The notes below the pieces were generated by a model. It saw only the letters and a list, made by a program, of their open reading frames with translations. It ran no database searches and had not been told where the DNA came from. The translations under genes and the position numbers were made by a program. This document shows, piece by piece, positions 25,641-34,529 of a stretch of DNA of 64,000 nt. The stretch's first letter is position 1. The number at the start of each line of letters is the position of its first letter. The DNA is from JAKAWQ01 sp963745975 (GTDB lineage: Bacteria; Pseudomonadota; Alphaproteobacteria; Acetobacterales; Acetobacteraceae): positions 21,321 through 85,320 of the forward strand of contig CAVUZJ010000003.1 in the NCBI GenBank assembly GCA_963745975.1, given 5' to 3'.

Positions 25641-28057
25641 ACGAGATCAGCGAGAGCCGGGAAGCGCGCGAGGCCCGGCTGGAAGGGCTCGGCTGCAAGC
25701 GCAAGCGGGTCGAGGATATCCGCTTCACCCAGGGCAAGGGCAATTACGTCGACGACCTCAAGCTGCCGGGTATGATCCATGGCGATTTCCACCGCTCGCC
25801 CTACGGCCATGCGCGGGTGAAATCCATCGACACATCGAAGGCGAAGGCCGCGCCCGGCGTGCTCGCCGTGCTCACCGCGGAGGACCTCAAGCCGCTCAAG
25901 CTCGATTGGATGCCCACACTCGCGGGCGACGTGCAGGCGGTGCTCGCCGGCGAGAAAGTGCTGTTCCAGGGCCAGGAGATCGCCTTCGTCATCGCGACCG
26001 AGCGCTACCTCGCCGCCGACGCGGCCGACCTGATCGAGGTCGAATACGAGGCGCTGCCCGCGCTCGTCGATCCCTTCAAGGCGATGGCGCCCGATGCGCC
26101 CATTCTCCGCGAGGACATCAAGGACAAGACCGAAGGCGCGCACGGCCACCGCCGGCACCCCAACCACATCTTCACCTGGGAGGTCGGCGACCGCGAGGCG
26201 ACCGATCTCGCCTTTCGCGACGCCGAAGTGACGATCAAGGAGCTGATCTCCTATCAGCGCGTGCATCCGAGCCCGCTCGAGACCTGCCAGTGCGTCGCCT
26301 CCTTCGACAAGATCAAGGGCGAGCTGACGGTGTGGGGCACCTTCCAGGCGCCGCACGTCGTGCGCACGGTGGCGGCGATCCTCTCCGGCATTCCCGAGCA
26401 CAAGATCCATATCATCTCGCCCGATATCGGCGGCGGCTTCGGCAACAAGGTCGGCGTCTATCCCGGCTATGTGTGCGCGATCGTCGCCTCGATCGTCACC
26501 GGCAAGCCGGTGAAATGGGTCGAGGACCGGATCGAGAACCTCTCCGCCACCGCCTTCGCCCGCGACTACCACATGACGGCCGAGATCGCGGCGACGCGCG
26601 CGGGCAAGGTGACGGGGCTTCGCGTCCATGTGCTGGCCGACCACGGCGCCTTTGATGCCTGCGCCGATCCTTCGAAATGGCCGGCGGGATTCTTCAATAT
26701 CGTCACCGGCTCGTATGATTTTCCGACCGCGCATGTGAGCGTCGATGGGGTCTATACCAACAAGGCGCCGGGCGGTGTCGCCTATCGCTGCTCCTTCCGT
26801 GTCACCGAGGCGGCCTATTGCATCGAGCGGGCGATGGACATCCTGGCGCAGAAGCTCGGGATCGACGCGGCCGAGCTCAGGATGCGCAACTTCATCCGCC
26901 GCGAGCAATTTCCTTACCACTCCGCGCTCAGCTGGGAATACGATTCCGGCGACTATCACACGGCGATGCAGAAGGCGCTGGACGCGGTGGGCTACCGGGC
27001 GCTGCGGGCCGAGCAGAAAGAAAAAAGAGAAAAATTCAAGCGCGGCGAGACGCGCGAGGTGATGGGGATCGGGCTTTCGTTCTTCACCGAGATCGTCGGC
27101 GCGGGGCCTTCGAAGAACTGCGACATCCTCGGCATCGCCATGTTCGACAGCGCCGAGATCCGCATCCACCCGACCGGGGCGGCGATCGCGCGGATGGGCA
27201 CGAAGAGCCAGGGCCAGGGCCACGAGACGACATACGCGCAGATCATCGCCTCCGAGATCGGCATCCCGGCGAACGACGTGATGATCGAGGAAGGAAATAC
27301 CGACACCGCGCCCTATGGGCTCGGCACCTACGGCTCGCGCTCGACGCCGACCGCCGGTGCGGCGACCGCGATGGCCTGCCGCAAGATCAAGGCCAAGGCG
27401 CAGATGATCGCGGCCCATCTGCTCGAGGTCCATCACGACGATGTCGAGTTCGACATCGACCGCTTCCGCGTCAAAGGCATGCCGGAGCGGTTCAAGACGA
27501 TGAAGGACATCGCCTGGACCGCCTACAACGCGCCGCCGCCCGGGCTCGAGCCGGGGCTCGAGGCGGTGAGCTACTACGATCCGCCGAACATGACCTTCCC
27601 GTTCGGCGCCTATGTCTGCGTGATGGATATCGACCTCGACACAGGGGTTGCGAAGGTGCGCCGCTTCTATGCGCTCGACGATTGCGGAACCCGCATCAAC
27701 CCGATGATCATCGAGGGCCAGGTGCATGGCGGGCTCACGGAGGCCTTCGCGATCGCGATGGGCCAGGAGATCGCCTATGACGAGATCGGCAATGTCAAAG
27801 GCGCCTCGTTCCTCGATTTCTTCCTGCCCACCGCGGTCGAGACGCCGAAATGGGAGACCGACTTCACCGTCACGCCCTCGCCGCACCATCCGATCGGCGC
27901 GAAAGGCGTGGGCGAGAGCCCGAATGTCGGCGGCGTGCCGGCTTTCTCCAACGCGGTGAACGACGCGCTTGCCTTCCTAGGTGCGACGCACATCCAGATG
28001 CCGCACGATGCTTGGCGAATCTGGAAGGCGGCGGAGGCGCTGGGCGCGCAGGGTTGA
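25637..28057 (+). CDS. coxL: Aerobic carbon monoxide dehydrogenase, large (Mo-Cu) subunit, form I
   Basis: An 806-residue molybdenum hydroxylase that oxidises CO to CO2. The active-site loop reads VAYRCSFR with C385. AYxCSFR is the accepted signature of true form I CO dehydrogenases, whose Cys bridges copper to molybdenum, and differs from the AYRGAGR loop of form II proteins. Other cofactor motifs are GGGFGNKVG, TKSQGQGHETTY and the C-terminal GAKGVGESPNVGG containing the catalytic Glu. ATG 25637, overlapping coxS, is the start; the frame is open 5' only in the shadow of coxM. Length matches characterised CoxL proteins (about 809). Confidence 0.96.
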   Translation: MNEISESREAREARLEGLGCKRKRVEDIRFTQGKGNYVDDLKLPGMIHGDFHRSPYGHARVKSIDTSKAKAAPGVLAVLTAEDLKPLKLDWMPTLAGDVQAVLAGEKVLFQGQEIAFVIATERYLAADAADLIEVEYEALPALVDPFKAMAPDAPILREDIKDKTEGAHGHRRHPNHIFTWEVGDREATDLAFRDAEVTIKELISYQRVHPSPLETCQCVASFDKIKGELTVWGTFQAPHVVRTVAAILSGIPEHKIHIISPDIGGGFGNKVGVYPGYVCAIVASIVTGKPVKWVEDRIENLSATAFARDYHMTAEIAATRAGKVTGLRVHVLADHGAFDACADPSKWPAGFFNIVTGSYDFPTAHVSVDGVYTNKAPGGVAYRCSFRVTEAAYCIERAMDILAQKLGIDAAELRMRNFIRREQFPYHSALSWEYDSGDYHTAMQKALDAVGYRALRAEQKEKREKFKRGETREVMGIGLSFFTEIVGAGPSKNCDILGIAMFDSAEIRIHPTGAAIARMGTKSQGQGHETTYAQIIASEIGIPANDVMIEEGNTDTAPYGLGTYGSRSTPTAGAATAMACRKIKAKAQMIAAHLLEVHHDDVEFDIDRFRVKGMPERFKTMKDIAWTAYNAPPPGLEPGLEAVSYYDPPNMTFPFGAYVCVMDIDLDTGVAKVRRFYALDDCGTRINPMIIEGQVHGGLTEAFAIAMGQEIAYDEIGNVKGASFLDFFLPTAVETPKWETDFTVTPSPHHPIGAKGVGESPNVGGVPAFSNAVNDALAFLGATHIQMPHDAWRIWKAAEALGAQG

Positions 28058-28081
28058 AGTAAGGACGGCCTGGCCGAAGAG

Positions 28082-28975
28082 ATGCCGCGTCTGGAAACGC
28101 GCGAAAGAATCGCGGAAAGCCTGGCCGCCACCGGCTACATCGCCGACCCCGAGCTGGCGACCGCGCTTCTGCTCATGGAGATGCTCGAGCGGCCGCTGCT
28201 GATCGAGGGTGCGGCCGGCGTCGGCAAGACGGCTGTCGCGTACGCGCTCGCCGCCCTGCACGAGGCGCGGCTGATCCGCCTGCAATGCTATGAGGGGCTC
28301 GACCAGGCGAGCGCGCTCTATGAATGGAACTACCAACGCCAATTGCTCGCCATCAAGGCGCGCGAGGGCGAAGGCGGGGCGCGCCGCGCCGAGGACATCG
28401 AGGACGCCTTGTTCAGCGAGCGCTATCTGCTCGAGCGCCCGCTGCTCGCCGCCATCCGCGAGGAAAAGAGGCCGGTCCTGCTGATCGACGAGATCGACCG
28501 CGCGGACGAGGAATTCGAGGCCTTCCTGCTCGAGCTTCTTTCCGATTTCCAGGTGAGCATTCCCGAGCTTGGCACGATCCGCGCGCGCAGCATTCCCCGC
28601 GTCGTGCTCACCTCCAACGCGACGCGCGAGCTTTCGGACGCGCTCCGCCGCCGCTGCCTCTATCATTATCTCGACTATCCCGAGATCGACCGCGAGGTGG
28701 CGATCCTCCGCGCCCGTCTGCCCGCCATCGGGATCGACCTCGCGGGCCAGGTCGCGCGCCTGCTCGCCGCGATCCGCAAGGAGCAGCTCAGAAAAATCCC
28801 GGGCGTGGCCGAGAGCCTCGACTGGGCGGCCGCGCTGCTCGGGCTCGGCGTCGGCGATCTCGCCGATGCACCCGAGGCGCTCTACGAGACCCTCGTCTGC
28901 GTGCTGAAGACCCACGAGGACCGGGCGCAGATCGATCGCGCGACCTTTTTGCGACTTGTGGCGAAGGTCGCGTGA
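28082..28975 (+). CDS. coxD: CoxD, MoxR-type AAA+ ATPase for CO dehydrogenase maturation
   Basis: A 297-residue AAA+ ATPase: Walker A EGAAGVGKT (about residue 45), Walker B VLLIDEIDRAD, sensor 1 VVLTSNATREL and the sensor 2/arginine finger region DALRRRCLYHYLDYPE. In carboxydotrophs CoxD is needed for building the copper-sulfur part of the CuSMo centre. It follows coxL by 24 nt and its stop overlaps the coxE start by one base. The pairing of a MoxR ATPase with a VWA protein is conserved. Confidence 0.93.
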   Translation: MPRLETRERIAESLAATGYIADPELATALLLMEMLERPLLIEGAAGVGKTAVAYALAALHEARLIRLQCYEGLDQASALYEWNYQRQLLAIKAREGEGGARRAEDIEDALFSERYLLERPLLAAIREEKRPVLLIDEIDRADEEFEAFLLELLSDFQVSIPELGTIRARSIPRVVLTSNATRELSDALRRRCLYHYLDYPEIDREVAILRARLPAIGIDLAGQVARLLAAIRKEQLRKIPGVAESLDWAAALLGLGVGDLADAPEALYETLVCVLKTHEDRAQIDRATFLRLVAKVA

Positions 28976-30144
28976 TGGCGCTCTCGGCCGAGGCCCTGAT
29001 CGCACGGCGCATCGCCGCCTTCTCGGCGAGCCTGCGCGATGCGGGCTTCAGCGTCGGGCTGCCCGAAAGCGAGGACGCCGCGCGCATCCTCGCCTCCCCG
29101 CTCGCGCGGACGCCGAGCGGCCTCCGCCCCGCGCTCCGCGCGCTCTTCGCCGGAAGGCGCGGCGAGTGGGAGCGGTTCGACGCGATCTTCGACGCGGCCT
29201 TCCTCGGACGCCGGCTGCGCCACGCGGTGCGGACGAGCGGCAGCCCGCCCGCGCCCGGGCCGCGCTCCTTGCGCGAGCTCGGCCGGGGTGGCGGCGGGAA
29301 GCGGCGCGAGGAGATGACCGAGGCCGGGCCGCCGGACGGGGGCGAAATCCCGGGCGATGGGGTCGGGATGGCGGGCGGCGCCTCGTCCTCGGAAGGCAGC
29401 GCGGCGCGCGATTTTCGCCCGCTCGCCGATCCCGACGCGCTCGCCGCCGCGGAGGAGGTCGCGCGCGATCTCGCCGCCGAACTCCTCGCCCGCCACGCAC
29501 GGCGCCGGCGCCGCGCCCGCCGCCACGGCAGGCTCGATCTGCGGCGGACCATCCGCGCGAGCCTCGGCCATGGCGGGACGCCCTTCGCGCTCGCCTGGCG
29601 GCGCCCGCGACGGCGCCCGCTCCGCATCGCCCTTCTCATCGACGTCTCCGGCTCGATGGCGCCGCACACGCCGCTTTTTCTCCGCCTGGCACTCGGGTTC
29701 GTGCGCAGCGCGGCGCGCACCGAGGTTTTTCTCACGCATACGCGCCTCGTCGCCGCCTCGGAGGCGATGCGCGATCGCGACCGCGCGCGCGCGCTCGACC
29801 GGCTCACGCTGCTCTCCAAGGGGGTCGGCGGCGGCACGCGCCTCGGCGAAAGCCTCGCCGAGTTCAACCGCCATCACGCGCCGCGCGCGCTCGCCGGGCG
29901 CGCCGTCTGCCTCATCGTCTCGGACGGCTACGAGACCGGCGATCCCGCCCTCCTCGGCCGCGAGATGGCCGCCTTGCGCCGCCGCTGCCGCCGGCTCGCC
30001 TGGCTCAACCCCGCGGCGCTCTCGGCCGGCTACGAGCCGATCGCGCGCGGGATGCAGGCCGCCATGCCGCATCTCCGCCTCTTCGCCGCCGCGGGCACGC
30101 TGGAGAGCCTGGCCGTGCTCGCCGAGCCGTTCGGCCGGCTCTGA
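28975..30144 (+). CDS. coxE: CoxE, VWA-domain protein for CO dehydrogenase maturation
   Basis: A 389-residue protein with an N-terminal helical region, an Arg-rich middle (HARRRRRARRHGRLD) and a C-terminal von Willebrand A domain. Its MIDAS motif IDVSGSM is followed by GGGTRLGESL and IVSDGYETGD. It is expected to work with the AAA+ ATPase CoxD in maturing CoxL. The ATG at 28975 overlaps the coxD stop (TGATG). The next gene is formamidase; the coxF, coxG and other accessory genes often found after coxE are not present in this window. Confidence 0.92.
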   Translation: MALSAEALIARRIAAFSASLRDAGFSVGLPESEDAARILASPLARTPSGLRPALRALFAGRRGEWERFDAIFDAAFLGRRLRHAVRTSGSPPAPGPRSLRELGRGGGGKRREEMTEAGPPDGGEIPGDGVGMAGGASSSEGSAARDFRPLADPDALAAAEEVARDLAAELLARHARRRRRARRHGRLDLRRTIRASLGHGGTPFALAWRRPRRRPLRIALLIDVSGSMAPHTPLFLRLALGFVRSAARTEVFLTHTRLVAASEAMRDRDRARALDRLTLLSKGVGGGTRLGESLAEFNRHHAPRALAGRAVCLIVSDGYETGDPALLGREMAALRRRCRRLAWLNPAALSAGYEPIARGMQAAMPHLRLFAAAGTLESLAVLAEPFGRL

Positions 30145-30257
30145 TCGGCACGCTCAAGGCCGCGGGCGGCGTACGCAGAAGGGCGTATTCGCGCCCGCCC
30201 GCCGAAGCCCCGACTATGGCAGGTCCCGTCTCTGCTCACCCGACCAAGGAGCGAACC

Positions 30258-31490
30258 TTGCCCGACACCCTGATCAAGGTCGATCTGTCGCAGTCGCCGT
30301 ACGAGAACGACATGATCCACAACCGCTGGCACCCGGAGGTCCCGATGGTGGCGACGGTGAAGCCCGGCGATGACTTCGTCGTCGAGTGCTATGACTGGAC
30401 CGGCGGCTTCATCAAGAACGACAAATCCGCCGCCGATGTGCGCGACATCGACCTCAGCACCGTGCACTTCTTGAGCGGGCCGATCGCCGTCACCGGCGCC
30501 GAGCCCGGCGACCTCCTGGTGGTGGACTTCCTCGATATCGGCGCATTTCCGCACAATTCCTGGGGCTTCAACGGGTTCTTCTCGAAGAAGAACGGCGGCG
30601 GCTTCCTCACCGATCATTTCCCGCTGGCCCAGAAATCCATCTGGGACATCCATGGGCTGTTCGCGAGCTCCCGCCATGTTCCGGGCGTCAGCTTCGCCGG
30701 CCTCGTCCATCCCGGCCTGATCGGCTGCCTGCCGGACCCGCGCCTGCTCGAGACCTGGAACGCGCGCGAGAAGGCGCTGATCGCGACCAACCCCACCCGT
30801 AACCCGCCGCTCGCCAATCCGCCCTTCGCACCGACCGCCCATATGGGAAGGCTCGCCGGCGAGGCGCGCGACGCGGCGGCCGCGAGCGGCGCGCGGACCG
30901 TGCCGCCGCGCGAGCATGGCGGCAATTGCGACATCAAGGATCTCTCGCGCGGCGCGCGGGTTTATTTCCCGGTCTATGTCGACGGTGCGGGGCTTTCGGT
31001 CGGCGACCTGCATTTCAGCCAGGGCGACGGCGAGATCACCTTCTGTGGCGCGATCGAGATGCCGGGCTGGATCCATCTCCGGATATCCAGCCTGATCAAG
31101 GGCGGCATGGCCAAGTACGGCATCAAGAACCCGATCTTCAAGCCGAGCCCGATCACGCCGACCTACAACGACTACCTGATCTTCGAAGGCATCTCCGTCG
31201 ACGACGCCGGCACGCAGCATTACCTGGACGTTTTCGTCGCCTACCAGCAAGCCTGCCTCAACGCCATCACCTACCTCAAGAAGTTCGGCTACACCGCCGC
31301 CCAGGCCTACGCGATCCTCGGCACCGCGCCGGTCCAGGGCCATATCAGCGGCGTCGTCGATATCCCGAACGCCTGCGCCACGCTCTACCTGCCGACCGAG
31401 ATCTTCACCTTCGACATCTATCCGGGCGCCGACGGCCCGACTACGATGGTGCCCGCGGGGCCCGACGTGCTGATCGCCCCGGATACCTGA
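30258..31490 (+). CDS. fmdA: Formamidase (acetamidase/formamidase family)
   Basis: A 410-residue amidase of the FmdA/AmdA family that hydrolyses formamide (and often acetamide) to ammonia and the acid. The conserved stretches HNRWHPEVPMVATVKPGD, CYDWTGGFIKND, NGGGFLTDHFP and VPPREHGGNCDIKDLSRG are all present. The start is probably TTG 30258 (LPDTLIKVDLSQSPYEN) because AAGGAGC lies 8 nt upstream and family members begin here; the ATG at 30216 would add 14 residues. This family is unrelated to the nitrilase-type amidase AmiE found 3 kb downstream. fmdB follows after 13 nt. It lies 113 nt after coxE. Confidence 0.93.
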   Translation: MPDTLIKVDLSQSPYENDMIHNRWHPEVPMVATVKPGDDFVVECYDWTGGFIKNDKSAADVRDIDLSTVHFLSGPIAVTGAEPGDLLVVDFLDIGAFPHNSWGFNGFFSKKNGGGFLTDHFPLAQKSIWDIHGLFASSRHVPGVSFAGLVHPGLIGCLPDPRLLETWNAREKALIATNPTRNPPLANPPFAPTAHMGRLAGEARDAAAASGARTVPPREHGGNCDIKDLSRGARVYFPVYVDGAGLSVGDLHFSQGDGEITFCGAIEMPGWIHLRISSLIKGGMAKYGIKNPIFKPSPITPTYNDYLIFEGISVDDAGTQHYLDVFVAYQQACLNAITYLKKFGYTAAQAYAILGTAPVQGHISGVVDIPNACATLYLPTEIFTFDIYPGADGPTTMVPAGPDVLIAPDT

Positions 31491-31503
31491 CGGGACGCTC
31501 TCC

Positions 31504-31818
31504 ATGCCGAGCTACGACTACGCCTGCCCCGGCTGCGGGCCCTTCACCGCCTCGCGCCCGATGGCCGAATACGACCTTCCGCTCGCCTGCCCCGGCTGTG
31601 GCGCCGAGGCGCCGCGGGCGATCCTCGGCGCGCCCTTCCTCTCGGGGATGGACGGGGCGCGCCGCGCCGCCTTCGCGGTGAATGAACGGAGCGCGGACTC
31701 CCCGCGCCGGTCCGGCGCCCACGCGGCCGGCTGCGGCTGCTGCGCGCCGCGCAGGCTCAGCGCCGACAACGCCGGAATGAAACCGACGGCATCGCGCCCC
31801 TGGATGCTCGGCGGCTGA
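31504..31818 (+). CDS. fmdB: FmdB-type zinc-ribbon regulatory protein
   Basis: A 104-residue protein with an N-terminal zinc ribbon, PSYDYACPGCGPF...CPGCGAEAPR, typical of the FmdB/CxxC_CXXC_SSSS family, followed by a low-complexity tail that holds another Cys cluster (GCGCCAPRR). FmdB is encoded with formamidase genes in methylotrophs and is thought to influence their expression, but its mechanism is not established. It is cotranscribed with fmdA (13 nt gap). It ends just before a GC-rich composite repeat. Confidence 0.85.
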   Translation: MPSYDYACPGCGPFTASRPMAEYDLPLACPGCGAEAPRAILGAPFLSGMDGARRAAFAVNERSADSPRRSGAHAAGCGCCAPRRLSADNAGMKPTASRPWMLGG

Positions 31819-31825
31819 CCCGGTC

Positions 31826-31977
31826 GGGGGCTCTGCCCCCGATGCCCCCGCTGGGGCCTTGAGGCCCCAGACCCCCGAACTCTTTAAGTAAAGGATTGCA
31901 AAGGCTCCGCCTTTGCCGGGGAGTCCGAGGGGCAGAGCCCCTCGGTAGGGGCCCAGGGGGCAAAGCCCCCTGGACCC
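31826..31977. repeat. GC-rich composite palindromic repeat, copy 1
   Basis: About 150 bp built from nested short palindromes (GGGGGCTCTGCCCCC, GGGGCCTTGAGGCCCC, AAAGGCTCCGCCTTT, GAGGGGCAGAGCCCCTC, GGGGGCAAAGCCCCC). A closely similar copy lies at 47411-47585, and a short partial block follows metH near 7973-7994. It fills the gap between the convergent fmdB and NCS1 permease genes, where it could act as a bidirectional terminator. Confidence 0.85.
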
Positions 31978-31983
31978 ACGCCG

Positions 31984-33612
31984 CTACGCCGTTGCCACCT
32001 TGCACATGTCGTGGCACTTGGCCTCGAGCGAGCAGCAGAGCGAGCAGATATTGCCCTTGTGGAAGGGGCATCCGGCCATGTCCTCCCGTTCGTACTCGTA
32101 GCCGCAGGCGACGCAGTTCATCACGTCGTGGTGCACCCCGGCGTGATAGTTCGGATCCCGCGCGAGATAGTATTTGCCCTTGGTGATGATCGCCAGGATC
32201 GGCGAGAGCACGAAGGCGAGGCCGAGCGCGATGAAGGCCGAGTAGGCCTGGGCCGCCGGCCCCAGCAGGCCGAAGAAGGCGATCACGGACACCACCGAGC
32301 CCACCATCATCGAGCCGAAGCCCACGGGGTTGAAGTTGTAGAGATGCGCGCGCTTGAACTCGAGATAGCTCGGGCTCAGCTTGAGCAGCGGCTTGTTGAT
32401 GATGAGGTCCGCCGTCACCGCACCGATCCACGCCACCGCGACGTTCGAGTAGAAGCCGAGGATCTTGCCGAGGACGGAGAACATGCTGAGCTCCATCAAC
32501 GTCAGCGAGATCGCGACGTTGAAGAAGATGTAGACCACCCGTCCCGGATGGGCGTGCAGCAGGCGCGAGAAGAAGTTCGACCACGAGAGCGAGCCGGAGT
32601 AGGCGTTGGTGACGTTGATCTTGATCTGCGAGAGGATGACGAAGAAGGTCGCGACCGTGAGCGCGAGGAAGCCTTCGCCGAAGATGTAGTGGTAGCCGGT
32701 GAGATACATCTGGATCGGCTCGTTGGCCGCGGCGAGGGGGGTGCCGTGCGCGACCGCGAGTGAGGCGAAGAACGAGCCCATGAGCTGCTTGGCGCCGCCG
32801 AGGATCACCCAGCCGGGCCCCGCACCGATGACCGCGAGCCACCATTTGAAGGAATTGGCGCGCGTCTTGTCGGGCATGAAGCGCAGATAGTCCGCCTGCT
32901 CGCCGATCTGCGCGATCAGCGAGAGCGCGATTCCGGCGGCGGTGCCGAAGAGCAGCGGGTTGAAGCCCGATTTGCTCGGCGACTGGCCCGCGAAGTTCAC
33001 CCAGTCGGTGAGCGAATGCGGGTCGAGCGTCAGTACCGCGACCGGCGGGGCGAACAGCAGCAGCAGCCAGAGCGGCTGCGTCCAGACCTGGAGCTTCGAG
33101 AGCAGCGTCATCCCGAACACCACCAGCGGGATGATGATCAGCGAGCCCAGCAAGTACCCGATCGGCAGCGGAATGCCGAAATAGAGGTGGAACGCCTGGG
33201 CCATGATCGAGCCCTCGAGCGCGAAGAAGATGAAGGTGAACGAGGCGTAGATCACCGAGGTGATGGTCGAACCGAGATAGCCGAAGCCCGCCCCGCGCGT
33301 CAGCAGATCCACGTCCACGTTGTATTTGGCGCAATAGTACGCGATCGGGATCCCCGTGAGGAAGATGATCACGGCCGCCGCGATGATGCCCCAGAAGGCG
33401 TTGGCGAATCCGAATTGCACGGCAAGCGATCCGCCGATCGCCTGATCGGCGAGGTAGGCGATGCCGCCGAGGGCGGCCGAGAACACCGCATACTCGGACC
33501 AGGTGCGAAAGCTCTTCGGCGCGTAGCGCAGCGAGTAGTCTTCAAGGACCGGGTTGTTGACCAGCTTGTTGTATGATCGTCGCGGGGCAAGTCCGGCGGT
33601 TATGTCCGACAT
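31984..33612 (-). CDS. NCS1-family permease with Cys-rich C-terminal module
   Basis: A 542-residue permease of the nucleobase:cation symporter-1 family with about 12 membrane helices. Conserved parts include VDLLTRGAGFGYLGS, SLIAQIGEQADYLRF and SQIKINVTNAYSGSLSWSN. After the last helix it carries an unusual cysteine module, C500xxC503, C515, C523xxCC (526/527), C533 and C537, which may bind metal. The same module with identical spacing is in the NCS1-like half of the hybrid kinase at 35994. NCS1 proteins import nucleobases, hydantoin, allantoin or related compounds. Next to two amidases, import of a small amide or nitrogen compound is inferred. It converges on fmdB across a GC-rich repeat. 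Confidence 0.88.
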   Translation of the reverse strand: MSDITAGLAPRRSYNKLVNNPVLEDYSLRYAPKSFRTWSEYAVFSAALGGIAYLADQAIGGSLAVQFGFANAFWGIIAAAVIIFLTGIPIAYYCAKYNVDVDLLTRGAGFGYLGSTITSVIYASFTFIFFALEGSIMAQAFHLYFGIPLPIGYLLGSLIIIPLVVFGMTLLSKLQVWTQPLWLLLLFAPPVAVLTLDPHSLTDWVNFAGQSPSKSGFNPLLFGTAAGIALSLIAQIGEQADYLRFMPDKTRANSFKWWLAVIGAGPGWVILGGAKQLMGSFFASLAVAHGTPLAAANEPIQMYLTGYHYIFGEGFLALTVATFFVILSQIKINVTNAYSGSLSWSNFFSRLLHAHPGRVVYIFFNVAISLTLMELSMFSVLGKILGFYSNVAVAWIGAVTADLIINKPLLKLSPSYLEFKRAHLYNFNPVGFGSMMVGSVVSVIAFFGLLGPAAQAYSAFIALGLAFVLSPILAIITKGKYYLARDPNYHAGVHHDVMNCVACGYEYEREDMAGCPFHKGNICSLCCSLEAKCHDMCKVATA

Positions 33613-33680
33613 CGCGCAGCTCCTTGGCTGTGGCGTGATTGAGCCGCGCGTACTCTAGGAAGTTGCGAAGTTCGCTCGTA

Positions 33681-34028
33681 TCAGGCGTTTGGCGTATGTG
33701 CCCGCGTCGCCCGCCAGCAGAGGATGTGCGAAGGGGGAACCAGCCCGGCGAGCGCGGCGATCGCGGCTTCGGCGATCGCGGGGCTGTCGAAGAACTCGAT
33801 CGCGAGCGGCAGGTCCGAGACCATGCGCAGGATATCCGTCTCCTCGACCTCGCCGCTCTCGTCGAAGCCGGCGATGCCGCGGAAGACGACGAGCCGCCCG
33901 ACCCGATGCTCCGTGCCGAGCAGCGCCAGCACCTCCCGCATCAGGCTTTTGCGCCGTCCGTGCTCGGCCTCGTGCAGATAGATGCGCACGACCAGAACCT
34001 CGCCGTCCGCCGCTTCCTCGTCCGCCAT
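33681..34028 (-). CDS. DUF190 family protein
   Basis: A 115-residue soluble protein beginning MADEEAADGEVLVVRIYLHEAE, with EVLALLGTEHRVGRLVVFRGIAGFDESGE and DLPLAIEFFDSP, the DUF190 consensus with a ferredoxin-like, PII-resembling fold. DUF190 genes very often adjoin crcB, and a role in fluoride export or its regulation is supposed but unproven. ATG 34028 fits the family; the upstream open frame is repeat sequence. A double-hairpin repeat separates it from crcB, which lies upstream on the same strand. Confidence 0.85.
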   Translation of the reverse strand: MADEEAADGEVLVVRIYLHEAEHGRRKSLMREVLALLGTEHRVGRLVVFRGIAGFDESGEVEETDILRMVSDLPLAIEFFDSPAIAEAAIAALAGLVPPSHILCWRATRAHTPNA

Positions 34029-34052
34029 CCTGTCCTCCGGGAAAGCTCCGTC

Positions 34053-34158
34053 TAGAGCGTGATCGCCGGAGGTGGAATCACCGAAGGCGTGAATCACGCG
34101 AGAATACAAAAAGCTAGAGCGGGATGGGTGAGTAGCAAGCGATCCCATCCCGCTCTAG
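34053..34158. repeat. Double-hairpin dispersed repeat, copy 3
   Basis: A full-length copy of the two-hairpin element: TAGAGCGTGATCGCC at the left, the spacer GAATACAAAAAGCTAGAG, and the second stem GCGGGATGGG/CCCATCCCGC. It lies inside the crcB-DUF190 gene pair. The crcB stop codon (TAG at 34157-34155 on the minus strand) lies within its right end. Confidence 0.88.
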
Positions 34159-34529
34159 AGCTCGATAGCGAGCCAGGCTCCGGCAAATGCGAGAAGCACG
34201 CCCAAGCCGAGAGAAAGCCCCATATAGAGCATTGCCTTGGCGGCCTCTCCTTGCACCAGCAGCAGGCGGGACTCCATCGCGAAGGTCGAAAATGTCGTGA
34301 AGCCGCCGAGCCCGCCGGTGAGGATGCCGGTGCGGAAGATCGGCGAGACGGTCAGCCGCTCGAGGGTGGCGACGAAGAGGAACCCCATCAGGAACGAGCC
34401 CAGAAGGTTGATGCTGAGCGTCGCGTACGGGAAGTCCCGTCCGAAGATGCTCTGCACCAGGTTGGTCATCGCATAGCGGCCCCAGCAGCCGATTGTGCCG
34501 CCGACCGCGATCGCGAAGTACGTCAGCAT
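34155..34529 (-). CDS. crcB: Fluoride channel CrcB/Fluc
   Basis: A 124-residue, four-helix membrane protein: GGTIGCWGRYAM near the start, NLLGSFLMGF in helix 2, and the sodium/fluoride-site segment TGILTGGLGGFTTFSTFAME. It exports fluoride as a dual-topology dimer. ATG 34529 gives the canonical length; the frame is open to an ATG at 34664, which would add a hydrophilic 45-residue extension with no clear ribosome site. No fluoride riboswitch consensus was seen upstream. It is paired with DUF190 downstream and divergent from amiE. Confidence 0.9.
   Translation of the reverse strand: MLTYFAIAVGGTIGCWGRYAMTNLVQSIFGRDFPYATLSINLLGSFLMGFLFVATLERLTVSPIFRTGILTGGLGGFTTFSTFAMESRLLLVQGEAAKAMLYMGLSLGLGVLLAFAGAWLAIEL

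Noticed and set aside
25553..27889. A 778-codon open frame on the minus strand opposite coxL
   Set aside because: Antisense shadow of coxL. The plus strand carries all Mo-hydroxylase motifs and the minus product is His/Asp/Arg-rich without family similarity.
24641..28057. A long frame suggesting a coxM-coxS-coxL fusion
   Set aside because: The 5' third is out of frame with coxM and coxS and is Arg-rich shadow. CoxL starts at ATG 25637 with the normal 4-bp overlap to coxS.
25637..28057. CoxL as form II or as a xanthine dehydrogenase subunit
   Set aside because: The active-site loop is AYRCSFR, not AYRGAGR, and the neighbours are coxMS and coxDE in form I order.
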